From positions 1 to 33,508 of the forward strand of contig RFGV01000028.1 in NCBI GenBank assembly GCA_003696605.1: DNA of 33,508 bases. The letters are read 5' to 3'. Below, in pieces: positions 1-6,596 of the stretch; within the stretch, counting starts at the first letter, position 1; each line of letters begins with the position of its first letter. The notes under the pieces are model-generated. The model had not been told where the DNA came from. It saw only the letters and a list, made by a program, of their open reading frames with translations, and ran no database searches. This DNA is from Chloroflexota bacterium. Its GTDB lineage: Bacteria; Chloroflexota; Anaerolineae; Promineifilales; Promineifilaceae. The translations under genes and the position numbers were made by a program.

Positions 1-118
1 ACACCACACCAACCAACCCAACCCCCGCCACAACCAGCCAGCTCCCCAAAGGGACACCCAACATATCCGCCAGCCAAATTCCTACAAACCAACCGGTAAT
101 CAGATAAACCAAACGCAT
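1..118 (-). CDS. N-terminus of a membrane protein, cut by the window edge (possibly ComEC-like)
   Basis: Only the first 39 codons are present, read leftward from ATG at 118; an in-frame TAA lies five codons upstream, so this is the only ATG available. The visible peptide starts MRLVYLITGWFVGIW and continues with a second hydrophobic stretch rich in Val, Leu and Gly (SWLVVAGVGLVGVV), which suggests two closely spaced membrane helices. Small paired N-terminal helices of this kind are typical of DUF4131/ComEC-type DNA-uptake channels, but the fragment is too short to decide. It is transcribed divergently from the response regulator at 275. Coding status is supported by the open frame and the hydrophobic pattern; the ComEC suggestion is an inference. 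Confidence 0.45.
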   Translation of the reverse strand, partial: MRLVYLITGWFVGIWLADMLGVPLGSWLVVAGVGLVGVV

Positions 119-125
119 AATACTG

Positions 126-154
126 TTGAGTTACAACAAAGGGTCTGCTACAAT
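126..154 (+). promoter_or_regulatory. Candidate sigma-70-type promoter for the first response regulator
   Basis: TTGAGT at 126-131 and TACAAT at 149-154 are separated by 17 bases, matching the vegetative consensus at 4/6 and 5/6. Transcription would start near 161, giving a leader of about 115 bases before the ATG at 275. A weaker alternative is TTGGGT-N18-TATGAT at 174-203. The same TACAAT -10 box with 17-base spacing is seen at rex. Confidence 0.4.
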
Positions 155-274
155 AATCTTGCCAACTCACAAATTGGGTTTAGTAAGCACAAACAACTAT
201 GATTGTAACAACAAGCGCGTGCCAAACAACCAGTACAAACGTATTAAATCAAAAATAAATGGTACAACATTTCA

Positions 275-1012
275 ATGTCAAACAATTTCAATCCTGAAAA
301 ATACCGTATTCTGGCCGTTGATGACAGCACCCTAATCTTAAATATGGTGGAAACTGCCCTCAAACGAGCCGGGTTTCAAGTCAGCACAGCCATTTCTGGT
401 GAAGACGCGCTTGATCTAATCAAACAACAGGGACTTCCACATCTGGCATTAGTAGACATTAATATGCCCTTCGGCATGGACGGCTTCGAATTCTGCGAAC
501 AACTGCACCAATTCTCAGACGTTCCCGTCATCATGCTCACTGCCATCGATGAACAAGACACCATCATTCACGCCATCGAACAATTCGCCGAAGACTACAT
601 TACCAAGCCATTCAGCCCCGGCGAACTCGTAGCCCGTGTTCGTCGTGTCCTTCGTCGCCTAGGCAACTTCCCCTACGACCTAAACGCACTTACCCGGGTG
701 GACGAACACCTGACCGTTGATTTCCCCGGCTGTCAAATCATCCTGAATGGCAAACCAATTTCCTTAACTCCCACCGAAACCAAACTATTGTATATTTTAA
801 TGCGTTCAGCCGGAAAAATTATGTCGTTCAATTTTTTGATGCAGCGACTTTGGCCAATGGAATCAACAACAGAAGAACGATTACGAGTTTACGTTCACCG
901 CCTGCGCAAAAAAATTGAACCAGATTCGGCCAATCCTCGTTACATTATGGCCGAAAGAGGAAAAGGGTATGGTTTTGTAGCCAGTACCCACACAAACCAA
1001 ACAGAAACTTAA
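275..1012 (+). CDS. OmpR/PhoB-family response regulator (orphan, copy 1)
   Basis: A 245-residue two-domain response regulator: receiver domain about 10-128 and winged-helix DNA-binding domain about 145-238. Receiver landmarks are the acidic pair D16/D17, phospho-acceptor D61 (in LVDINMP), T89 and K111. The usual GADDY before the conserved Lys reads FAEDY. The C-terminal half has the winged-helix signature LTPTETKLLYIL and the closing ERGKGYGF. No strong Shine-Dalgarno precedes the ATG. It is followed by a close paralogue at 1117 and no histidine kinase is encoded with either, so both are orphans in this window. It probably acts as a cytoplasmic transcription factor; its signal and targets are unknown. 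Confidence 0.9.
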   Translation: MSNNFNPEKYRILAVDDSTLILNMVETALKRAGFQVSTAISGEDALDLIKQQGLPHLALVDINMPFGMDGFEFCEQLHQFSDVPVIMLTAIDEQDTIIHAIEQFAEDYITKPFSPGELVARVRRVLRRLGNFPYDLNALTRVDEHLTVDFPGCQIILNGKPISLTPTETKLLYILMRSAGKIMSFNFLMQRLWPMESTTEERLRVYVHRLRKKIEPDSANPRYIMAERGKGYGFVASTHTNQTET

Positions 1013-1037
1013 ACTGGTCAAAAAAATTCAGACCAGT
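1013..1037. repeat. Inverted repeat between the two response regulators
   Basis: ACTGGTC (1013-1019) and GACCAGT (1031-1037) form a perfect 7-bp inverted repeat around an 11-base A-rich centre, starting immediately after the stop codon of the first regulator. There is no following T-run, so a strong intrinsic terminator is unlikely. It could be a weak attenuator or an operator for one of the flanking regulators. Confidence 0.45.
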
Positions 1038-1116
1038 CTAGACAATTGGAGAATGACAAGAGGGGGCATTTTGCAGCACAGGTGGCTGCAAGTGCAATGT
1101 GTGTAGAGCAGTAACT

Positions 1117-1842
1117 ATGGAAATCTATCAACAACAAACAATTCTGGCAGTTGATGACAATCTTTATACAGTGCGCGTTGTGCAACACGCTCTGGAACAG
1201 GCCGACTTCAAAGTTATCACTGCTAATTCTGGCGAAGAAGGACTAAACCTTATTTCCCAATTCGGGCTTCCACATCTGGCAATTGTTGACCTGCATATGC
1301 CACCAGGAATGAGCGGATTTGAATTTTGCCGCTCTGTCCACCAGTTCAGCGACCTGCCAGTAATTATGTTAACTGCCGTGAATGATGAGGAGACAATCAT
1401 TCAAGGGCTGGAAGAGCATGCCGAAGATTATTTGGTCAAGCCTTTTAATCCAGGCGAACTGGTAGCTCGTGTGCGCCGTGTTCTGCGACGTATTGGGGAT
1501 TTTGCCTACACGCTAGAACCTATCACGAAAGTTGATGAACGGCTTGCTGTTGACTTCCCCAAGCGTCAAGCCATTGTAGATGGTAAAACTGTCTCTCTCA
1601 CGCCCACCGAAACAAAATTGTTGTATATTTTGATGCGTAATGCCGGAAAGACTGTGACTACCAGCTTTATTTTACGCCGCTTATGGCCCCTGGAACCAGC
1701 CTACGAAGACCGTTTGCATGTACATATGCACCGTTTGCGCCGCAAAATCGGTGACAAGAAAAGTGGGGAGCGATACATCGTTTCGGAAAGGGGTTTGGGG
1801 TATATTTTCAAGCCAGGCGCAAGTATGACATCTCATAAATAA
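1117..1842 (+). CDS. OmpR/PhoB-family response regulator (orphan, copy 2)
   Basis: 241 residues from ATG 1117; an in-frame GTG at 1099 would add six residues, but the ATG form aligns better with copy 1. Receiver: D13/D14, phospho-acceptor D58 (IVDLHMP), conserved Thr and Lys in the usual places, with HAEDY replacing GADDY. The DNA-binding domain carries the same LTPTETKLLYILMR block as copy 1 and ends ERGLGYIF. The proteins share long identical stretches (for example GELVARVRRVLRR), so they arose by tandem duplication, but the recognition-helix region differs (MSFNFLMQRLWPM against VTTSFILRRLWPL). That suggests diverged DNA targets. No kinase partner is adjacent. Confidence 0.9.
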   Translation: MEIYQQQTILAVDDNLYTVRVVQHALEQADFKVITANSGEEGLNLISQFGLPHLAIVDLHMPPGMSGFEFCRSVHQFSDLPVIMLTAVNDEETIIQGLEEHAEDYLVKPFNPGELVARVRRVLRRIGDFAYTLEPITKVDERLAVDFPKRQAIVDGKTVSLTPTETKLLYILMRNAGKTVTTSFILRRLWPLEPAYEDRLHVHMHRLRRKIGDKKSGERYIVSERGLGYIFKPGASMTSHK

Positions 1843-1943
1843 CTGCTGTTTGGTGGCTGGGCTAAATTCCTGGCTTGCTTTGCTGGCATGCCAGGTCTTT
1901 TTTGTTGTCTTGTTTGGTCCACTTTGCTCTGAGGAATCTGTTC

Positions 1944-2600
1944 ATGACGCAATATTCTATTGAGGAAATAGAAAAATCGCTTACTCTGCCTGATTTTGAT
2001 GTTGTGGCTGCACAGTTGCCTATGGTGCCGGCTCCGCGTTTGCGCCAGATGGTTTCGCCTTCGGCGAATACACGAACAGGGAGTGTGTTGTTGCTGTTAT
2101 ACCAGCATAATGGAATGTGGTATGTGGTGCTGACACGTCGCCGGGATGATTTGAACGCGCATGCTGGTCAGATTTCGTTTCCGGGGGGACGGCATGAGGA
2201 TTCGGAGACTTTGATGATGACAGCTCTGCGCGAAACGGAAGAAGAAATTGGGGTGGCAGCGGAAGATATTGTTGTGTTGGGGGAGTTGGGGAAAATTTAT
2301 ATTCCTCCATCGGATTTTGAAGTGTATCCGTTTGTTGGTGTTTATAGGAAGGGGCGACCTTCTTTTCGTCCAGCCAGTGATGAGGTGGCAGAAATTTTGG
2401 AGGTGCCGCTGGCTTGGTTGCTTGACCCGGCCGCTTGTCAGGTTGAGGAGTGGAATTTTGGGGGGCAGTTGATTCCTATTCGTTTTTTTGCTGTTGGGGC
2501 GCATAAGGTGTGGGGAGCGACAGCTATTATTTTGAATGAGTTTTTGGAGCGGTTGCGCGCTGTGAAGCAGCGATCTATTCCTGGCGACGGACCACAGTAG
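1944..2600 (+). CDS. Nudix hydrolase, CoA pyrophosphatase type (NudL-like)
   Basis: 218 residues from ATG 1944, chosen because a GAGGA ribosome-binding site lies about 8 bases upstream; longer in-frame starts have none. The Nudix box G-x5-E-x7-REUxEExGU is complete at about 82-104 (GGRHEDSE...RETEEEIGV). It is preceded by HAGQISFPGG, the signature of the CoA pyrophosphatase branch that cleaves CoA and its derivatives to 3',5'-ADP and 4'-phosphopantetheine in a Mg2+/Mn2+-dependent reaction. It is probably cytoplasmic, with no signal peptide. Its last 26 bases overlap the 3' end of the convergent histidine kinase. Assignment to the CoA-active branch rests on the motif; the exact substrate is inferred. 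Confidence 0.88.
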   Translation: MTQYSIEEIEKSLTLPDFDVVAAQLPMVPAPRLRQMVSPSANTRTGSVLLLLYQHNGMWYVVLTRRRDDLNAHAGQISFPGGRHEDSETLMMTALRETEEEIGVAAEDIVVLGELGKIYIPPSDFEVYPFVGVYRKGRPSFRPASDEVAEILEVPLAWLLDPAACQVEEWNFGGQLIPIRFFAVGAHKVWGATAIILNEFLERLRAVKQRSIPGDGPQ

Positions 2601-4044
2601 AGTGTTCTGGGGTGTTTGAGATGGGTAAACGGACAACGAATTGGCTCCCTTTGCCGACTTCGCTGCGTACTTGAATACGGCCGTTATGCGCCGCTATCAG
2701 TTCTTGCACAATCGCCAATCCCAATCCTGTGCCACGACGGCCGTTTTCTCGCATTCGTGATTTGTCAACCTGATAAAATCGCTCAAAAATTCGTGACAAA
2801 TCTTCCGGCGGAATCCCCTTCCCTGTGTCCTGCACCCATGCTTCTACTGCTTGTGTACCATACGGCCTGGCTGCCAGGTGTACACGTCCCCCTTCAGGTG
2901 TGTGTGTTAGCGCGTTATCTACCAGATTGGTAAAAACCTGTACCAGCCGATCGTAATCTCCCCAGACTGGGGGTGTTGGCCTGGCATCTAATGTCAGGTG
3001 AATTTTTTGTTCTTCTGCTTTGGGCACAAAACTATGGTAAACCTCTGTCAATAACTGGGTCAGATCTACCTGTGTTTGATTTAGTTCAAGCTGACCAGAC
3101 TCAATACGTGCGAGATCAAGTAATTGGTTAACCATGCGGGACATGCGTTCAGTTTCATTATAAATGATAGTTGCAGCCCGCTGGCGTGCTTCTGGTGTAT
3201 CGGCCGTGCCGTCGAGCAGTGCCTGGCTCCAGCCACGAATGGAAGTGAGTGGTGTTTTCAGGTCATGGGAGACATTCGCCACAAAATCACGCTGACTTTG
3301 ACGGCTTAATCGTACCTGGCGTACCATGCTGTTAAAATTGCGGGCAACCCGGCGTACTTCCTCTGGGCCATGAACGGGTACAGTTTGTTCATAATCTCCC
3401 TGGGCAATCGCTTCGGTTGCTTGAGCCATGCGCTGTAACGGCCGTGCCACCCACCCGGCAATACCAAAAGCCAATAATAGTGACAACAAAAAAGCAACCA
3501 ACCCGGCAGCCACTAATGAACCGGAAAATGACTCTCGGAAAAACACCATAGCTGATGGTTCTGGCTGGGCAAAAACAATTTGTGAACGTCCACCATTGGC
3601 CGTTGGTTGCACATATACGAGCCAACGTGAGCCATCTGTATGACGATAACGGCCGTAACTCCCGCCCCCCGCCGGTACAGACACCCCTCGTCCGGCCACC
3701 TCCACTTCACCCAGACTTTCCCCCTGCCACGAAGTATCCGTAGCCGTATCAAACAACACCGTATGCATCTCGCCACGAATAATCAAAATACGTACACCAT
3801 AATCCAAGGCTATCTGCTCTAATGCATGCAATACAGCTTCATTATCCGCGCCCCGCTCTTCCAAATGTGTCAGCTCATTTCGGGTAGCCCGCGCAATCGT
3901 GCTCAATCGTTGCCAGGATGGCAAAAACCGTACCGTTGGCCGTGTGGCAAAGAAGAACAATGCCACCGCTACCAACACCAACACCGTGGCGATCACTACA
4001 AGGTATGAAACAAGCAAACGGCTACGCAATGAACGAAACATCAT
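2575..4044 (-). CDS. Membrane sensor histidine kinase (HAMP-HisKA-HATPase)
   Basis: 489 residues. A first membrane helix (about 11-33), an extracytoplasmic sensor region (34-175), a second helix (about 176-198) and a HAMP linker (about 199-250) lead to the HisKA dimerisation helix, with phospho-accepting H260 in VSHDLKTPL. The ATPase domain has the N box (N373, NLVDNALTHTP), G1 box DTGKGIP (406-412), F box FERFYQVDKSR and G2 box GTGLGLAI (438-445), so all catalytic elements are intact. It is the third gene of a leftward operon after ridA and its cognate response regulator, 59 bases downstream of the latter. Start is ATG 4044 or the adjacent ATG 4041. The architecture resembles PhoR/MprB-type envelope or phosphate sensors; the signal cannot be read from sequence. 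Confidence 0.94.
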   Translation of the reverse strand: MMFRSLRSRLLVSYLVVIATVLVLVAVALFFFATRPTVRFLPSWQRLSTIARATRNELTHLEERGADNEAVLHALEQIALDYGVRILIIRGEMHTVLFDTATDTSWQGESLGEVEVAGRGVSVPAGGGSYGRYRHTDGSRWLVYVQPTANGGRSQIVFAQPEPSAMVFFRESFSGSLVAAGLVAFLLSLLLAFGIAGWVARPLQRMAQATEAIAQGDYEQTVPVHGPEEVRRVARNFNSMVRQVRLSRQSQRDFVANVSHDLKTPLTSIRGWSQALLDGTADTPEARQRAATIIYNETERMSRMVNQLLDLARIESGQLELNQTQVDLTQLLTEVYHSFVPKAEEQKIHLTLDARPTPPVWGDYDRLVQVFTNLVDNALTHTPEGGRVHLAARPYGTQAVEAWVQDTGKGIPPEDLSRIFERFYQVDKSRMRENGRRGTGLGLAIVQELIAAHNGRIQVRSEVGKGSQFVVRLPISNTPEHSTVVRRQE

Positions 4045-4103
4045 GCCCTACCATACCACCCATTCATAAACCCATCATCAATAATCTGTAACAAAACTGT
4101 AAA

Positions 4104-4799
4104 CTATGCCTCCTCAATCACAACCAGCTTATATCCCATCCCCCATACCGTTTCAATAGACAGATTGCTGTCTTTCAATTTCTCTCGCAAATGGGCAATA
4201 TGCACATCTACTGTGCGCGTCTGACCGTAAAACTCATATCCCCATACCAAATCGAGAAGTTGATCGCGAGAAAGTACCTGGTTGACATGATCAACCAGTG
4301 TGAGCAGTAAATCAAATTCCTTGGTGCGCAAGTTCACACGTGTACCATCCACACGAACCTCACGACTGGCAGGATCAATGGTGACGTTCCCCATCTCACG
4401 TGGTTGGGCAGACGGCCGTTCTTCGCCGCCAACTCGTCGCAAAATTGCCCGCACTCTGGCCACCAGTTCTCTGGGATTAAACGGCTTGGTCAGATAATCA
4501 TCAGCACCCATTTCCAGCCCGACAATCTTATCCACGTCATCATCACGTGCAGTCAGCATCAATATTGGCAGATTGCTCTTTGCCCGCACCCGTCGGCAAA
4601 CTTCCCAGCCATCCACTTCTGGCAACATCAGATCCAACACCATCAGGTCTGGCATATCCTGCTGAATTTGTGCCAGAGCTTTTGCGCCATCATCCACAGT
4701 AAGCACGCGGTATCCTTCCTTTTCCAGATACATACGTGCCAGTTCGCGAATATTTGCTTCGTCGTCAACAACCAGAATTGTTTGTTTGGCCACAGGCAC
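4104..4799 (-). CDS. OmpR/PhoB-family response regulator, partner of the adjacent kinase
   Basis: 231 residues with a canonical receiver (D12/D13, phospho-acceptor D56 in VLDLMLP, T83, K105 in ADDYLTKPF) and a winged-helix effector ending WGMGYKL. Unlike the orphan pair at 275 and 1117, it keeps the standard GADDY motif. It lies 7 bases downstream of ridA and 59 bases upstream of the kinase, all leftward, so kinase and regulator are very probably a cognate pair that responds to an envelope or extracellular signal and controls transcription. Confidence 0.95.
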   Translation of the reverse strand: MPVAKQTILVVDDEANIRELARMYLEKEGYRVLTVDDGAKALAQIQQDMPDLMVLDLMLPEVDGWEVCRRVRAKSNLPILMLTARDDDVDKIVGLEMGADDYLTKPFNPRELVARVRAILRRVGGEERPSAQPREMGNVTIDPASREVRVDGTRVNLRTKEFDLLLTLVDHVNQVLSRDQLLDLVWGYEFYGQTRTVDVHIAHLREKLKDSNLSIETVWGMGYKLVVIEEA

Positions 4800-4806
4800 T
4801 CCTTTG

Positions 4807-5196
4807 TTATTCAGCCGGTATCAGTGCCACTGCTTCTATTTCTACGCGAGCATCCAAAGGCAACGCAGCAACTTGTACAGCCGAGCGCGCTGGTGGATTT
4901 TCAGTAAAATATTGCGCATAAACCCCATTCATCGCCCCAAATTCACCGATATCCTTGAGAAACACTGTAGTTTTAATCACGTGCGCCAGGTCTGAACCGG
5001 CAGCTTGTAAAACAGCCTGGAGGTTACGTAGAACCTGATGAGTTTGGGCTGTGATGTCATCTTCTACCAGTTTTCCGGTTGTTGGGTCAAGGGCAATTTG
5101 TCCGGCAGTATAGACAAGGTTGCCAATCCGAACAGCCTGGGAATAAGGGCCAACGGCTGCGGGTGCGTGTTTGGTGTGAATGATCTGTTTTGTCAT
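4807..5196 (-). CDS. ridA: RidA family enamine/imine deaminase
   Basis: 129 residues, the standard family length. RidA hydrolyses reactive enamine/imine intermediates released by PLP enzymes such as threonine dehydratase, protecting PLP enzymes from damage. The catalytic Arg is R104 in NPPARSAVQV, and the N-terminal APAAVGPYSQAV and EAVALIP end are family hallmarks. Start ATG 5196 is fixed by an AGGAGG site 6 bases upstream; the open frame extends further but without a better signal. It is the first gene of the ridA - response regulator - kinase operon, 7 bases before the regulator. Its inclusion in a two-component operon is a contextual observation only. Confidence 0.95.
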   Translation of the reverse strand: MTKQIIHTKHAPAAVGPYSQAVRIGNLVYTAGQIALDPTTGKLVEDDITAQTHQVLRNLQAVLQAAGSDLAHVIKTTVFLKDIGEFGAMNGVYAQYFTENPPARSAVQVAALPLDARVEIEAVALIPAE

Positions 5197-5263
5197 TTGT
5201 TGCCTCCTGATTGTTTTAGAATTGTTTGGTGTTTCAGCTTGTGTATTGCCAAATTCTGCTTGC

Positions 5264-5293
5264 ATTTTAGCATGGGGTGTTATGCCAGCACAA
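5264..5293 (-). promoter_or_regulatory. Weak candidate promoter for the ridA operon
   Basis: Reading leftward, TTGTGC (5293-5288) and TAAAAT (5269-5264) are separated by 18 bases, about 70 bases before the ridA start. The -10 box matches well, the -35 box only in its TTG. No better pair was seen in this gap. Confidence 0.3.
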
Positions 5294-5352
5294 ACCGGGT
5301 TTTTGGGGGAAAATCTGACAGTCTGCCTGCTTTATGATAAACTTTGCCTGAT

Positions 5353-5529
5353 ATGGGCGGGTTTGTTTGGTTTGTACCGCTGGTCATTGAACTGGGCAAC
5401 TTTACCTTGCATAGTGTAACACCGTGGCGGGAAGTTGCCTGGTTTGTTGTTGGGTTGGTTTTACTGGCGGGAATGACAACGGCCGTTCTTTGGTGGAATC
5501 GTCGTGCCCGCTCCGATCCGTTTGCCTGA
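5353..5529 (+). CDS. Putative small membrane protein, unrecognised
   Basis: 58 codons from ATG 5353 within the 408-base gap between ridA and efp. The product is hydrophobic, with a clear membrane helix near residues 30-51 (VAWFVVGLVLLAGMTTAVLWW) followed by a basic NRRAR stretch, consistent with a single-pass protein whose C-terminus stays in the cytoplasm. No convincing ribosome-binding site is present. It contains one AACGGCCGTT motif (5478-5487), read as Thr-Ala-Val. No family was recognised and it may not be expressed. The rest of the gap shows only the ridA leader and the efp ribosome-binding site. Confidence 0.4.
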   Translation: MGGFVWFVPLVIELGNFTLHSVTPWREVAWFVVGLVLLAGMTTAVLWWNRRARSDPFA

Positions 5530-5604
5530 CAATAATCGAGATTAACCGTCACGAGTATCAATTCTCCGGATTTCGTGGCGATATGACAAAGGAGCGAATT
5601 TGTT

Positions 5605-6162
5605 ATGATTGATGTCAATCAATTACGTCGTGGTGTAACATTTTTACATAATAACAATCTTTATAAAGTATTGGAATATAGTCATCACAAGCCTGGGCGA
5701 GGCAAGGCAACCATCCGTGTTAATGTTCGCGATCTGCGCACGGGGGCAAATTTACAGCTTACTTTTACCTCTGGTGACCGGGTGGAAGATGTCCGTCTGG
5801 ATAAGCGTACATATCAGTATCTGTACGATGATGGGCAGTTTTACGTCTTTATGGATACTGATACATATGAACAAAAGTCCATTCCACATGCGGTGTTTGG
5901 GGATGATGCCGCTTATCTGATTGATAATATGGAGATGGAACTGCTCTCATATGAGGGTGAGGTGATTGACTATATTCTGCCGAAAACAGTGGAGTTTGAT
6001 GTGGTGGAAGCGGAAAATGCAGTAGCAGGTGATACGGCTACTGGTGCCACAAAAGAGGTGATCACTCAAACTGGTCTGAAGGTACGGACACCATTGTTTG
6101 TGCAGGCAGGTGATCGCATCAAGGTGAATACGGAAACAGGTGAGTATATTACTCGTGTGTAA
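5605..6162 (+). CDS. efp: Translation elongation factor P
   Basis: 185 residues with the three-domain EF-P layout (KOW-like domain about 1-65, then two OB domains). It binds stalled ribosomes between the P and E sites and speeds peptide-bond formation at polyproline. The tip loop reads HHKPGRGKA, so the position modified by beta-lysyl-lysine in E. coli (K34 in KPGKGQ) is Arg32 here. The C-terminal block GDTATGATK...TPLFVQAGDRIKV is characteristic. An AAAGGAG site precedes ATG 5605. The TAA stop overlaps an AACGGCCGTT palindrome (6161-6170), and an intrinsic terminator follows. No EpmA, EpmB or EarP modification gene is in the window. Confidence 0.97.
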   Translation: MIDVNQLRRGVTFLHNNNLYKVLEYSHHKPGRGKATIRVNVRDLRTGANLQLTFTSGDRVEDVRLDKRTYQYLYDDGQFYVFMDTDTYEQKSIPHAVFGDDAAYLIDNMEMELLSYEGEVIDYILPKTVEFDVVEAENAVAGDTATGATKEVITQTGLKVRTPLFVQAGDRIKVNTETGEYITRV

Positions 6163-6189
6163 CGGCCGTTTTCGTGTTGCGTTTTTGGG

Positions 6190-6225
6190 GCCTCGGCAGT
6201 TTTTTACCGAGGCTCTTTTCTTTTG
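6190..6225 (+). terminator. Intrinsic terminator of efp
   Basis: GCCTCGG (6190-6196) pairs with CCGAGGC (6207-6213) around a 10-base loop and is followed by TCTTTTCTTTT. It lies 28 bases after the efp stop codon. Confidence 0.88.
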
Positions 6226-6242
6226 ATTCTGGAGGTTAGTTG

Positions 6243-6596
6243 ATGATTTATCATATTATTCAAAAAGTCGCATGGGAAACGGCCGTTGCTGCTGGTAGCT
6301 ACCAGCCTGCTTCCCTGCACAATGAAGGATTCATCCACTGCTCCACCCGTGATCAGATTCTTTTCCCGGCCAATGAGCTTTATCGCGGCCAGACTGACCT
6401 GATGTTATTATGTATTGATACAAACCGGGTCACTGCGCCTGTTGTGTATGAGGATTGCTACGAAACTGGCATGGAATTCCCGCATATTTACGGGCCACTG
6501 AATTTAGACGCAGTTGTTCAGGTAGTGGATTTTCCACCAAATGATGATGGTACATTTACTTTGCCCGATTCGTTGCCTTTTGATATGGCAAACTAA
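6243..6596 (+). CDS. DUF952 family protein
   Basis: 117 residues from ATG 6243, which has a GGAGG site 7 bases upstream; an in-frame TTG at 6240 is less likely. The sequence follows the DUF952 pattern throughout: an IYHI start, W-x-x-A, SLHNEGFIHCST, a G-x-x-DLMLLCID block, then FPHIYGPLNLDAVV. The conserved His and Cys in FIHCST and the His in FPHIYGPL are all present, but no enzymatic role is established for the family. It is a small soluble protein with no signal peptide. The efp terminator separates it from efp, and its last 41 bases overlap the convergent Hsp70-like gene. Confidence 0.85.
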   Translation: MIYHIIQKVAWETAVAAGSYQPASLHNEGFIHCSTRDQILFPANELYRGQTDLMLLCIDTNRVTAPVVYEDCYETGMEFPHIYGPLNLDAVVQVVDFPPNDDGTFTLPDSLPFDMAN

